Positions 17,460 to 26,472 of a stretch of 64,000 bases of DNA are shown piece by piece. The stretch spans positions 3,782,001 through 3,846,000 of the forward strand of contig OY969604.1 in the NCBI GenBank assembly GCA_963701325.1, in the 5' to 3' direction. Every line of letters begins with the position of its first letter. Within the stretch, counting starts at the first letter, position 1. Source of the stretch: Bog-756 sp963701325. GTDB taxonomy: Bacteria > Actinomycetota > Acidimicrobiia > Acidimicrobiales > RAAP-2. The notes beneath the pieces were generated by a model that worked only from the letters and a program-made list of their open reading frames with translations, was not told the DNA's origin and searched no databases. The position numbers were made by a program, and so were the translations under genes.

Positions 17460-18485
17460 TCACTCCGCGCCGAACGGCCGTGAGGCGAACACGTTGAGGC
17501 CCAGGCGTTCGGAGAGGTACATGGTCACCAACTGACCGCGCACGCTGTTGCCCGCGCCGTCCAATCGTGGGGAGTACACGGCCAGCCCACCCTTGCCCGG
17601 AGCGATGGTCACGATGCCCCCGCTGACCCCGCTCTTGCCCGGGAGGCCGACGTCGTAGAGCCAGTCACCCGATCGCTCGTAGAGGCCGGCCGTGGCCATG
17701 ACCGCGAGCACCCGCTTGCAGATGACCGGGCCGACGACCTGCACGCCGGTGATCGGGTTGACCCCCCCGTCGGCCAGGGTTGCGCCCATCACGGCCAGAT
17801 CGATGGTGCTGACCAGGAGCGAGCACTGGCGTGTGTAGAGGTCGGTGGTCTGGTCCGGGTCGGCGTAGAGGTGCCCGTAGCTGTGCAGGAGATGGGCGAT
17901 CCCCTGATTCCGGAGATTGGTGTCGGACTCGGAGTCGTAGACGTCGCGATCGAGGGTCAGATCGCGTCCGGCGAAGCGGGACAGACCGTCGCGCAGGAAC
18001 GCCCACTGCTGGTCGGAGGTCTTTCCTGGGACGAGGCTGGTCGTCGCGATCGCACCGGCGTTGACCATCGGGTTCATCGTCCGGTCGTCGTTGAGCTCGA
18101 TCGCCATGACCGAGTTGAACGGCAGTCCGGTTGCATTGACGCCGAGCAGCGACCGGGCCCGATGGAGGCCGACGGCCTCGCAGACGAGCGCGAAGACGAA
18201 GGGCTTGGAGATCGACTGCAACGAGAACTCGTGTCCGGTGTCGCCGCTGGAGAAGGTCCGGCCCCCTACCCCGGCGACAGCGATCCCGAAGAGCTCGGGT
18301 GGCGTGTTGGCGAGAGCCGGGATGTAGCTGGCCACCTCGCCCTCGTCGACTGTCCGGAACCGTGCGTGTGCATCGGTCAGGAGCCCGGTGATGACCTCTT
18401 CGCTCGGCAGGGCGCCGGTCGAGATGGCCGAGATGGCGTGCTCCTCCTCGGGGGCTGTCTCCTCGGGGGCGGTCGGATCGGGCAT
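17460..18485 (-). CDS. glsA: Glutaminase A
   Basis: A 341-aa protein of the beta-lactamase-fold glutaminase family. SLQSISKPFVFAL carries the catalytic Ser-x-x-Lys. NPMVNAGAIATTSL and YDVGLPGKSGVSGGIVTI are hallmark motifs. It hydrolyses glutamine to glutamate and ammonia in the cytoplasm. The N-terminal 25 residues are Glu/Pro-rich and not part of the fold, so a later start is possible. It lies alone, 127 nt downstream of the exporter's start region. Confidence 0.93.
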   Translation of the reverse strand: MPDPTAPEETAPEEEHAISAISTGALPSEEVITGLLTDAHARFRTVDEGEVASYIPALANTPPELFGIAVAGVGGRTFSSGDTGHEFSLQSISKPFVFALVCEAVGLHRARSLLGVNATGLPFNSVMAIELNDDRTMNPMVNAGAIATTSLVPGKTSDQQWAFLRDGLSRFAGRDLTLDRDVYDSESDTNLRNQGIAHLLHSYGHLYADPDQTTDLYTRQCSLLVSTIDLAVMGATLADGGVNPITGVQVVGPVICKRVLAVMATAGLYERSGDWLYDVGLPGKSGVSGGIVTIAPGKGGLAVYSPRLDGAGNSVRGQLVTMYLSERLGLNVFASRPFGAE

Positions 18486-18578
18486 CGGTCGGTCCTGGTC
18501 GGGTGGTGGTCATCGGGACGATAGACCACCGTCGTCCCTCTCAGGGGCAGGTCGGATCCGGTCCCGTGCGGTCGGCGG

Positions 18579-20323
18579 CTACGCGCGGGCGCGTGCTGTG
18601 CAGAAGTAGATCCCGATCCCCGCGATCGGCCCGTGGACGGCGAAGGCGCCCGTCGACTGCGGCACCGGTGCGCAATGGGACCCGACCCACTGGATCCGGG
18701 CATCGTCGACGGTCGGCGTGATCACCGTCTGGAGCGCATGGGTCCGCACCTGGTGGCGAAGCGCGGCCACCGTCGGTGACGGACTCGATCCGGTGAATCC
18801 GCCGATCGGTTCGATCTCGGCGCCGGTGTCGATGATCAGTGGGGCGGCGATGATCGAGGTATAGGTGGCCGCGACGTAGCGATCGGACCGGTTGACACGG
18901 AGGAGCAGACCTGCGCCGTCCGCGATCGAGGTGAGCGCCTCACGGGGCTCGGTCTGGGTGATGTGGACGACGCCGGCCGGCTCGTACGGGGTATCGAAGG
19001 GACCGAGGCCCGAGGCGACGATGTCTCCTGCCGCGGTCAGCGAGGGGAGGGCCATGGCTCCGAGCACCAGGCCGGCGCCCACCAGGGTGCGCACCCTCCG
19101 GTCCGTCGCCGGTGGGTCGTGACCGTCTGTCCACCGGTCGAGCGGGCATATCAGGAGCCACCAGCCGCCGACGAGGAGCGCGGTGGCACCGCAGCAGACG
19201 AAGGCGAGCACGGCCGTCGGCGCAGGCCCGCTCAGCACGAGGCCAGAGAGGACCGTCGCACCGGAGGCCAGCAGGAGACTCCCCCTGACCAGACGGTCCC
19301 GGGTGCCGGCGCGCAGGACCACAGCGGTCCCGATCCCGATCAGCGCCGCGATGGCCGGGGTGAGAGCGGCGAGATAGTAGGCGTTGATGCCGGAGAGGGC
19401 GCTGAAGGCGGCCGCGTCGATGGCCAGCCAGGTTCCGAACAGGATCACCCCCGCCCGGAGGGGATCCGCCCGCGGTCTGCCGTGGCGGGCGACGGTGCCG
19501 ACGCGGCCGAAGCCGTTGTAGACGAACACCTGCTGGAAGACCGAGTCGTGCGTGCTGCCGTCGACGTAGGGACGGGCGGCCTCGGGGACGAGGGAGACCG
19601 CGACCATCCAACTCAGCGAGAGCAACGCGGCAAGGCCGATGGCGGCGCCGACGTCGAGCACCCGCCTGAGCGGCCGGCCGGCTCCGGCGACGAGCCAGAC
19701 CAACCCGATGGCCGGCAGGATCAGTCAGGCCTCGAGCATCTTGGCCTGGAACGCAAGGCCCACCCACAGCCCTGACGCGAGGAGCCAGACACCGTTCCTG
19801 GTGACCAGCGCGGTCACGGTCGCGTTGGCCGCGAGCACGAGCAGGAGGATGAGGAGCGAGTCCGAGATGTTCCCCCGGTCGAGGGCGACGGTTGCAGGGG
19901 TCACCGCCAGCACGGTCGCTGCGACCATCCCGGCGGGATAGCCGGCGAGCCGGCGCACCGCCCGGTACAAGACGAGGACGGTCACGATCCCTTCGACGAT
20001 CTGCGGCAGGATGATCGCCCAGGGATGGAAGCCGAGGACCCGGACGCTCAATGCCTGCACCCAGAGCGCGCCCGGGAGCTTGTCGACGGTGATCGTCCCG
20101 GCGGGGTCGAACGCCCCGAAGGCGAAGTCGTGCCAGCTCGACCCCATGCTGCGGACGGCCGCCTCGTAGTAGGGCTCGAGACTGCCGTGGGCCGACCCCC
20201 AGGCGTAGCTGACCGCGGCCACGACGGCGATGGCGGCGAGCGACGGAGCTGCCCACCGGGGGCCTTCCCGCTGCCGGCAGTGGCCCGTGCGTCCTCGGCG
20301 ACCGGTGCGACCGACGTACTCAC
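18579..20323 (-). pseudogene. GT39/PMT-type membrane glycosyltransferase, disrupted
   Basis: The family is recognised by PAGTITVDKLPGALWVQAL, ALDRGNISDSLLILLLVLAA and ALTPAIAALIGIGTAV, between many membrane helices, and a C-terminal extracytoplasmic domain. Three problems are visible. The N-terminus (GTG 20323, VSTSVAPVAEDARATAG) joins the first helix only after a shift in a G5 run at 20258-20262. An in-frame TGA at 19725-19727 replaces an expected Trp codon (KMLEA-stop-LILPAIG). The stretch after VFVYNGFGR appears to lack the usual RLFG...SWLLP segment. GT39 enzymes add mannose or other sugars from polyprenyl-phosphate donors. It overlaps the marR stop by 4 nt. Confidence 0.75.
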
Positions 20324-20790
20324 CCGATCGGGCGAGGGGGCGCTTCGCCGAGGGGGAGCGCGGCGATTGCGAGCAACGTGGACCGCGTCGCGGCGACGTC
20401 GTCGGCGCCCACTTCGGCGACCAGCGCGGCGTCGAACCGCTCGACCTCCGATCGTGAGACGGCTGCGGCGAGCCGGCCCCTCTCGGTCAACGTCACGGTG
20501 AGCCGCCGCCGGTCCGCCGGGTCGGCCGCCCGGTCGAGATAGCCCCGGAGGACCAGGGTGTCGACCAGCTGTCCGGCGGCCTGCTTGGAGATGCCGAGCG
20601 CGTCGATGACCTCGCTCAACTGCGAGCCGGCGCGGGCGACCGCCCCGATGACGAAGGCACCGTTGCGGGGCACGTCGTCGCAGTCCACCTCGGCGAGCGC
20701 CGCGCGGGTGGCCGTGCCATAGGTGCGGCGAGCGGCGCGCAAGAGAGCCGGCATGCCCACCGCGTCGGTCGGATCGTCTTCTGGGGTCAT
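20320..20790 (-). CDS. MarR-family transcriptional regulator
   Basis: A 156-aa protein with a winged-helix domain: LSEVIDALGISKQAAGQLVDTLV recognition region, then the wing DPADRRRLTVTLTERGR. It is a dimeric repressor type responding to small ligands. It is followed with a GTGA overlap by the broken glycosyltransferase, so both share a transcript. A promoter with flanking inverted repeat lies immediately upstream (20797-20836), suggesting autorepression and perhaps a leaderless mRNA. Confidence 0.88.
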   Translation of the reverse strand: MTPEDDPTDAVGMPALLRAARRTYGTATRAALAEVDCDDVPRNGAFVIGAVARAGSQLSEVIDALGISKQAAGQLVDTLVLRGYLDRAADPADRRRLTVTLTERGRLAAAVSRSEVERFDAALVAEVGADDVAATRSTLLAIAALPLGEAPPRPIG

Positions 20791-20796
20791 GCCGCG

Positions 20797-20836
20797 ACAG
20801 TACCGTCAAGAAGGTCGATAGTCAACGAACGGTACT
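20797..20836 (-). promoter_or_regulatory. Promoter and probable MarR operator
   Basis: Read on the minus strand, TTGACT, 17 nt, then TACTGT form a good -35/-10 pair. The -10 ends 6 nt before the ATG at 20790, so transcription probably begins at or next to the start codon. A perfect 8-bp inverted repeat (AGTACCGT 20799-20806, ACGGTACT 20829-20836, spacing 22) brackets the core promoter, overlapping the -10. This is the expected place for an autorepressor site. Confidence 0.6.
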
Positions 20837-20913
20837 AAGTCAGTGCGGGCATCCGGGTGACCCAGGTGACGGCCCGATCCGGTCGGAGGGTGGTGCCCGT
20901 CGAGCCCACTCGG

Positions 20914-20984
20914 AGCGGCTGAAGGGGATCGAACCCTCGTCATCTGATTGGAAATCAGAGGCTCTACCATTGAGCTACAGCCGC
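20914..20984 (-). tRNA. tRNA-Gly (anticodon UCC)
   Basis: On the minus strand a full cloverleaf is seen: acceptor GCGGCTG pairing with CAGCCGC, D-arm GCTC...GAGC, anticodon stem TCTGA/TCAGA enclosing the loop TTTCCAA (anticodon TCC), and T-arm with TTCGATC. The discriminator is T. CCA is not encoded in full. The gene stands alone between marR and the nitroreductase gene. No integrase or att-like duplication is visible next to it. Confidence 0.93.
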
Positions 20985-21040
20985 GCGTCTGCGGGGCGGG
21001 ACTCTACCACCACCCCTGTTGAGCTGGAGGTTTGTACCCG

Positions 21041-21727
21041 TCAGGGCTGCTCGTCGGTCGCACTCTGTTCGGAGGACCAGAGCGGCCGCTCGACGGTGAA
21101 CCCCACCGGCGTACCCCAGCGGTTGCGGTACGAGACCTCGTGGACCGGTCGTCGTGGTGCGACACCCCATCGCCCGGTCGGGTACCCGAAGCTCACGCAG
21201 CAGGCCATGAGCCACTGTTCGTCGGTCGGCACGCCGAGGATCTCGAATGTCTCGTCCGGGTGCCAGACCCCGAGCACCACGGTCAGCGAACTGCCCACTC
21301 CGTGCGCACGGGCCGCAAGTTGGGCGCTCCACACGGCGGGGTAGATCGAGCCGCCGGTGGGGTCGGCCTGTACGAAGGCGAAGAGGAAGAGCGGGACCTC
21401 AGTGAAATGGTCGGCGAGCCACTGGGCAGAGGACCGGATCCGGCTCCACTCGACGTTCTCGGCGCTGTCCGGGTCTGCCGCCACCGCTGCCACCTGTTCG
21501 GCGTAGACGGTCTCCCACAGCTGACCGATGGCGTGCCGGTAGAGCGGCGCGATCCGGGCGATGACCTGTGGATCGTCGAGGAGCAGGAACCGCCAGTTCT
21601 GCGCGTTGCCTCCCGTCGGGGCGCGGATGGCGGCATCGAGGATCCTGGCCTGCACGTCCATGGGCACCGGGTCGGGACGGACCCTGCGCATCGCCCGGGT
21701 CGTGTAGAGGGCCTCCTCGATGTCCAC
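21041..21727 (-). CDS. Nitroreductase-family FMN oxidoreductase
   Basis: A 228-aa protein with nitroreductase motifs: TTRAMRRVRPDPVP at the N-terminus (FMN phosphate binding Arg), RAPTGGNAQNWRFLLLDD, and SFGYPTGRWGVAPRRPVHEV at the C-terminus. It is probably a cytoplasmic FMN-dependent NAD(P)H oxidoreductase; the electron acceptor is unknown. Some close relatives in actinobacteria act with F420. The start is GTG 21727. Divergent from the RNA methyltransferase gene. Confidence 0.85.
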   Translation of the reverse strand: MDIEEALYTTRAMRRVRPDPVPMDVQARILDAAIRAPTGGNAQNWRFLLLDDPQVIARIAPLYRHAIGQLWETVYAEQVAAVAADPDSAENVEWSRIRSSAQWLADHFTEVPLFLFAFVQADPTGGSIYPAVWSAQLAARAHGVGSSLTVVLGVWHPDETFEILGVPTDEQWLMACCVSFGYPTGRWGVAPRRPVHEVSYRNRWGTPVGFTVERPLWSSEQSATDEQP

Positions 21728-21845
21728 GCCGACCTCCCGCTCGTCCTCTTGTCCTTCACAGCCGGGGTGACCCTATCCCGGGCTGCCGTCACGAGCTCCT
21801 GGGCCCGGGCCGGGACGGCGACGGTCGGTCCACGAGGCTGGTGCT

Positions 21846-23150
21846 ATGACTCCGGGCGTGACAGCCGACGTCGTGGAGCTGACCGTGGGCGCGATCGCAG
21901 CCGGAGGCGGGTGCGTTGCCCGGGGTCCCGACGGCCGGGTCGTCTTCGTGCGCCACAGCCTCCCCGGCGAGCGGGTGCGGGCACGGATCACCTCCGAGAC
22001 CGCCTCGTTCCTGCGGGCCGACGCGGTGGAGGTGCTCGAGGCCTCGTCCGACCGGGTCGCGCCACCCTGTCCCCACGCCGGGTCCGGCCGTTGTGGGGGC
22101 TGCGACTTCCAGCACGTCGCGCTCCCCCCGCAGCGCCGCCTCAAGGAGGACCTCGTGGCCGAGCAGCTCGCCCGGCTGGCCGGTCTCGATCTTCGGGTGC
22201 CGGTCGAGGAGGTGCCCGGGGCCCCGGAGGGCCTCGGGTGGCGAACCCGGGTGTCGTTCGCTGTCGACCGAGAGGGTCGGCCCGGTCTGCACCGACACCG
22301 CTCCCACGACATCGAACCGCTCGACCGCTGTCCGATCGCGACCGCATCCGTCGACAGGGTGGGGGTCGGCTCGGTCCGCTGGCCGGGCGCCGACCGGATC
22401 GAGGTGATGGCCTCTCCCGACGGAGGACGTCCCGTCGTCCTCGTCGAGACGGGTAAGGGCGGTCTTCGCTCGGACCCCGGGGTCGACGCGGGATTGGTCA
22501 CCGGGGGACGCACACTTCGCGCGCCCGACCATGTCGTGTTCGAGGTGCTCGGACGCCGGTTCACCGTGCACGCGGGTGTGTTCTGGCAGGTCCACCCTGG
22601 GGCCGCGGCCGCCCTCACCCGGGCGGTGCTCGAGGGGGCCGACGTCCAGCCGGGCGAGCGGGTGGCCGACCTCTACGCCGGCGCTGGGCTGTTCAGCGTC
22701 GGCCTGGCCCTCGCGGTCGGTCCGACCGGCTCGGTGACCGCGGTCGAGCGGAGCGCAGCGGCCTGTGCGGACCTCCGCCGCAATGCGGCAGGGCTCGCTC
22801 AGGTGGAGGTGGTGCGCGGCGCGCTCACCGTCGCCGTCGTGTCGGGTCGGCTGGGCCGGCCCGACCTGGTGGTGCTCGATCCTCCGCGGGCAGGGGCGGG
22901 TCGACCGGTCGTCGAAGCCCTCGCCGGACTCGACCCCCCTCCGCGGCGCATCGCCTACGTCTCGTGCGAGCCGGCCGCGTTCGCCCGCGACCTGCGCATC
23001 CTGCTCGATGCCGGTTGGTGCCTCGGATCGCTGCGGGCCTTCGACCTCTTCCCGATGACCGAGCACGTGGAGCTGGTCGGGATCGTGGAGGCGCCGGCCC
23101 GGGCCGGGCGTTCGGCACCGAGGCGGACGGTCCGGATCCAGCACCCCTGA
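21846..23150 (+). CDS. TrmA/RumA-family SAM-dependent RNA m5U methyltransferase
   Basis: A 434-aa protein. An N-terminal TRAM-like domain (VELTVGAIAAGGGCVAR) is followed by an Fe-S cysteine cluster (CPHAGSGRCGGCDFQH). The Rossmann methyltransferase part has DLYAGAGLFSVGLA (SAM), VVLDPPRAG and YVSCEPAAFARDL with the catalytic Cys. It methylates uridine in 23S rRNA or tRNA; which site cannot be decided. ATG 21846. A terminal tail of basic residues follows the domain. It is the only gene of its strand before the lipoprotein gene. Confidence 0.88.
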   Translation: MTPGVTADVVELTVGAIAAGGGCVARGPDGRVVFVRHSLPGERVRARITSETASFLRADAVEVLEASSDRVAPPCPHAGSGRCGGCDFQHVALPPQRRLKEDLVAEQLARLAGLDLRVPVEEVPGAPEGLGWRTRVSFAVDREGRPGLHRHRSHDIEPLDRCPIATASVDRVGVGSVRWPGADRIEVMASPDGGRPVVLVETGKGGLRSDPGVDAGLVTGGRTLRAPDHVVFEVLGRRFTVHAGVFWQVHPGAAAALTRAVLEGADVQPGERVADLYAGAGLFSVGLALAVGPTGSVTAVERSAAACADLRRNAAGLAQVEVVRGALTVAVVSGRLGRPDLVVLDPPRAGAGRPVVEALAGLDPPPRRIAYVSCEPAAFARDLRILLDAGWCLGSLRAFDLFPMTEHVELVGIVEAPARAGRSAPRRTVRIQHP

Positions 23151-23186
23151 CCTGGGATTTTGTTCGTACGCTGCTACGCTCGCGGG

Positions 23187-23714
23187 GTGCGACCGCGTCC
23201 GCTCGCCCTGGCCCTGGTGGTGTGTCTGGCCGCCGGGTGCGGTGGGGCCACGGCTGCCACGTCGACCACCCGGGGTCCGCTCCCAGCGGGGTCCGCCCCA
23301 TCGGAGATCGCCAAGCAGGTGTGTCAGGAAGAGGCTCGGGCGGAGCTCGCCTCCGCCCTCGGCGAACGGGCCCACGTGTCGGTGCCGAGCTGGGAGGACC
23401 ACCGCTACGCCTGCACCTACACCTACCCGACCGGCTCGTTCGGGCTGTCGGTCAAGGAGCTCTCGAGCTGGTCGGAGACCTACGCCTACTACGACTCGCT
23501 GGCCGGAACCCTCGGCAAGGCACGTGACCTCGAGAACCTCGGCCAGGGCGCCTTCCAGACGACCGACGGCTCGGTCGTGGTGCGCAAGGACTGGAAGGTC
23601 CTGCTGGTGGACAACTCCGGTCTCCCGCCCCAGTTCGGGGTCCCGGCGACCAGCTCGGCGTCGGTTGCGGTGACCGTCGCCGACGTCATCCTCGGCTGCT
23701 GGGCCGGCGACTGA
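23187..23714 (+). CDS. Predicted lipoprotein of unknown function
   Basis: From GTG 23187 the protein has 175 aa. VRPRPLALALVVCLAAGCGG is a lipoprotein signal peptide with lipobox LAAGC, so the mature protein is probably anchored outside the membrane. The rest, with a Cys pair (VCQEEA, YACTYTYP) and ETYAYYDSLAGTLG, resembles short actinobacterial exported proteins of unknown role. An upstream start at 23160 would spoil the signal peptide. TACGCT lies 6 nt before the GTG and may be the -10 of a leaderless promoter (weak evidence). Confidence 0.72.
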   Translation: MRPRPLALALVVCLAAGCGGATAATSTTRGPLPAGSAPSEIAKQVCQEEARAELASALGERAHVSVPSWEDHRYACTYTYPTGSFGLSVKELSSWSETYAYYDSLAGTLGKARDLENLGQGAFQTTDGSVVVRKDWKVLLVDNSGLPPQFGVPATSSASVAVTVADVILGCWAGD

Positions 23715-23732
23715 CCGGGCGCCACCCGGACG

Positions 23733-23759
23733 GCCCGGCCGACGGCCGTCGAGCCGGGC
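23733..23759. terminator. Hairpin between convergent genes
   Basis: GCCCGGC (23733-23739) pairs with GCCGGGC (23753-23759), and the centre CGACGGCCGTCG is itself palindromic, giving a 27-nt nearly perfect stem. It fills the gap between the lipoprotein stop (23714) and the ATPase stop (23761). It is a plausible bidirectional terminator, but no T-tract follows on either strand. Confidence 0.4.
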
Positions 23760-23760
23760 G

Positions 23761-26442
23761 TCAGGGTACGACGTGGTCGAGGGTGAAGGTGACCGGCGCC
23801 GATCCGAACGGGGTCACCACCCGGAAGTGCCAGGTTCCCGCTGTGAGGACCACGATCTCGGTGAAGTGCCCCGTGGAAACGGTCAGTTGTCGCAGGATCT
23901 GGCCAGGTCGTCCGACCGGGCCTGCGGTCACCAGCGGGTGGGTCGAGCTCACCTGGGCCGGCGTACCAGAGAAGATGAGGTGGAGTTGGTTGACCCCGAC
24001 CCCACCTGGCGTGAAGTAGGTCTCGACCGATCCGCCGCGTGGAAGGGCGACCGTGCTGATCGAGGGAAGTGTCGGCAGCAGGGACTGCCCCCGCGCCGGC
24101 GAGACCACCTGACTCACCACGGTCAGCGAGGCGAACAAGAGGACCGGGAGGGCCACCGACGCCACGACACCCCACCTGGTGCCGAGTGTCCGCGGGGAGC
24201 CGACGTCCGACGGACCCGAGCGACCGAGGCGCGAGAGGCGGAGGCTGTTGAGCACGACGAGGACACTCGAGAGTCCCATGGCCACCGCCGCCACCAACGG
24301 ATCGAGCAGCCCGGTCGCGGCCAGTGGGAGTGCCGCGGCGTTGTACCCCATCGCCCAGCCGAAGTTCTGGACGATGACCGCGTAGGTGGACCGTGCCATC
24401 CCGATGGCTGCAGGGACACCCTGGAGGTCGTTGCTCAGCAGGGCCACATCGCTCGTGGCCAGCGCTGCCTCCGATCCGCTCCCGATGGCGCACCCGACAT
24501 CGGCCGCGGCCAGGGCGGGGGCGTCGTTGACGCCGTCGCCCACCATCACCACCCGTTCCGAGGCGTCGTGGAACCCTGCGAGGGCCTCGACCTTTCCGGC
24601 CGGTCCGAGCGCACCGCGGGCATCCTCGATCCCGAGGTCAGCTGCGACCGCGTCGACCGCCGCCCCGCTGTCGCCGCTCAGGATCGAGGCGGGCAGCCCC
24701 ATGCTCGCCAGGTGGGCGACCGTCGCGCGTGCTTCCGGCCGCAGCGGGGTGGCCACCGCCACGACCGCGACCGGGCGTCGGTCGCACGAGACCACCACCA
24801 CCGTCTCACCCTTCAGCTGGGCCTCGGCCGTCTTCTCCCGGAGCGGGTGGGGGAGATCCTCGTCCGCCAGACGCTCGACCGTCACCTGGTGCCCGTCGAC
24901 CGTCCCGCTCACCCCGACCCCCGGGATGGCCATCACGTCGGCCGCGACCCCGACCGGTGCACCCCGGTCCCGAGCCGCGTCGAGCACAGAGGTCGCGATC
25001 GGGTGGTCGCTCGCGGCCTCGACGGCCGCGGCCAGCGAGAGCACGTCAGCCGCGTCCCAATCCGGCAGCCACGCGAGCCCGGTGACGACTGCGTGCCGCT
25101 CGGTCAGGGTCCCCGTCTTGTCGAAGGCGACCCGATCCACCTTGGCCAGCCGCTCCAGAGCGTCCCCGCCTCGCACGAAGATCCCGAGGGCCGAGGCCCG
25201 TCCGCAGCCGACCATCATGGCAACGGGCGCGGCCAACCCCATCGCACACGGGCACGCCACCAGGAGCACGGCGAGCGCAGCCAGCACGCCACGGCCCAGA
25301 TCGCCCACGACCGCCCACCAGATCAGGAAGGTGAGCGCGGCCCCGCTGAGGACGGCGGGGACGAAGACACTGCTGATCCGATCGGCGATCCGCTGGAGCG
25401 GTGCCTTCTCGCGTTGGGCGTCCTCGACCAGCCGTTGGAGGCGGGCCAGCACCGACTCGGCAGCCACGGCCCCGACCCGGACGACGAGCACACCGCTGCC
25501 GTTCCGGGTGCCACCGGTGACCTCGCTGCCCGGTCCGCGCCCGACCGGCAGTGGTTCGCCGGTCAGCATCGACTCGTCGATGTCCGACCATCCCGAGACC
25601 ACCGTTCCATCGAGGGCGAGCGCCTCGCCCGGGCGCACCTGTACCAGCGCGCCCACCGGCACGCTCTCGGGTGCAACCAGCTCACCCTCGGGATCGGCCT
25701 GGGTGACCACCCGGGCGGTCGGGGGGCGCAACGACAACAAGGAATGCAGGGCGCGGGCGGCCCGCTCCCGGACCCTGGCCTCGACGGCCCGTCCGGTTGC
25801 CAGGATGGCCACGATGAGCGGAGCCATGACGCCGTGGAGCCGGGCGGCGAAGGCGCCGCTGCCCCCGAGGTGCACGTGGCGCCCACCGAGTGCGATCGCC
25901 TCGACGGCGGTCACCGCGAGCGCAGCGAGGGTGCCCAGTGCGATGAGGGTATCCATGTTGGTGGCACCGTGTCGGAGCAACCGGGCGCTGTTGCGGAGGA
26001 ACGGCCAGCCTCCCGCGAACTCGACGGTGGCAGCCAGCAGCAGCACCGTCCATCCGGCGGTCGATGTCTCGGCAGCGCTCAAGGACACCGCCAGGGCCAA
26101 CAGGGCCAACGGCCACGAGATGGCCGCACGCAGCACCCAGTGATCGGGGTCGGCGGTCTCCGGACGGCTGCCGGCGGCGACCGGCACGGCGTCGTAGCCG
26201 GCCGCGACGACCGCGTCGCAGAGGTCGTCGGGTCCCGCCCGACCGGGATCGTAGGAGACGAAGGCGCGCGCGGTTGCGAGGTTGACCGAGGCGCTCGCCA
26301 CCCCCGGGAGTCGGTTGAGCGACCGCTCGATGCGGGTGGCGCAGGCACCGCAGTGCATCCCACCGAGCTCGAGCTCGGTGGTGCTGGAGCCCGGAGTCGT
26401 CGCTGCAGGTGCCGGCGCGGCAACCGGCGACGAGGTCACCAT
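23761..26442 (-). CDS. copA: Copper-transporting P1B-type ATPase with C-terminal extracytoplasmic domain
   Basis: An 893-aa protein. N-terminal metal-binding domain with GMHCGAC (residues about 28-34), membrane helices, the CPC motif in VACPCAMGLAAP, phosphorylation site DKTGTLT, SDHPIA and GDGVNDAP. These identify a Cu+ exporter. Beyond the usual C-terminus (after VVLNSLRLSRLG) there are about 154 extra residues: an extra membrane helix (about 758-780) and an exported beta-rich domain with several His residues. This tail resembles the C-terminal domain of CopD/YcnJ-type or YtkA-like proteins (inference). Start GTG/ATG at 26442. A CopZ-like chaperone gene lies 30 nt upstream. Confidence 0.9.
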   Translation of the reverse strand: MVTSSPVAAPAPAATTPGSSTTELELGGMHCGACATRIERSLNRLPGVASASVNLATARAFVSYDPGRAGPDDLCDAVVAAGYDAVPVAAGSRPETADPDHWVLRAAISWPLALLALAVSLSAAETSTAGWTVLLLAATVEFAGGWPFLRNSARLLRHGATNMDTLIALGTLAALAVTAVEAIALGGRHVHLGGSGAFAARLHGVMAPLIVAILATGRAVEARVRERAARALHSLLSLRPPTARVVTQADPEGELVAPESVPVGALVQVRPGEALALDGTVVSGWSDIDESMLTGEPLPVGRGPGSEVTGGTRNGSGVLVVRVGAVAAESVLARLQRLVEDAQREKAPLQRIADRISSVFVPAVLSGAALTFLIWWAVVGDLGRGVLAALAVLLVACPCAMGLAAPVAMMVGCGRASALGIFVRGGDALERLAKVDRVAFDKTGTLTERHAVVTGLAWLPDWDAADVLSLAAAVEAASDHPIATSVLDAARDRGAPVGVAADVMAIPGVGVSGTVDGHQVTVERLADEDLPHPLREKTAEAQLKGETVVVVSCDRRPVAVVAVATPLRPEARATVAHLASMGLPASILSGDSGAAVDAVAADLGIEDARGALGPAGKVEALAGFHDASERVVMVGDGVNDAPALAAADVGCAIGSGSEAALATSDVALLSNDLQGVPAAIGMARSTYAVIVQNFGWAMGYNAAALPLAATGLLDPLVAAVAMGLSSVLVVLNSLRLSRLGRSGPSDVGSPRTLGTRWGVVASVALPVLLFASLTVVSQVVSPARGQSLLPTLPSISTVALPRGGSVETYFTPGGVGVNQLHLIFSGTPAQVSSTHPLVTAGPVGRPGQILRQLTVSTGHFTEIVVLTAGTWHFRVVTPFGSAPVTFTLDHVVP

Positions 26443-26472
26443 GGAGGGGTCACCCCGGGCTCGTGTCCATCG

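Noticed and set aside
19725..19727. Programmed stop-codon readthrough or recoding (selenocysteine) at the TGA
   Set aside because: The expected residue by context is Trp, not Cys, there is no visible SECIS-like hairpin case, and the same gene has a frameshift elsewhere.
20914..21040. tRNA-Gly as an integration site for an island
   Set aside because: No integrase, direct repeat of the tRNA 3' end or change in gene content is seen beside it.
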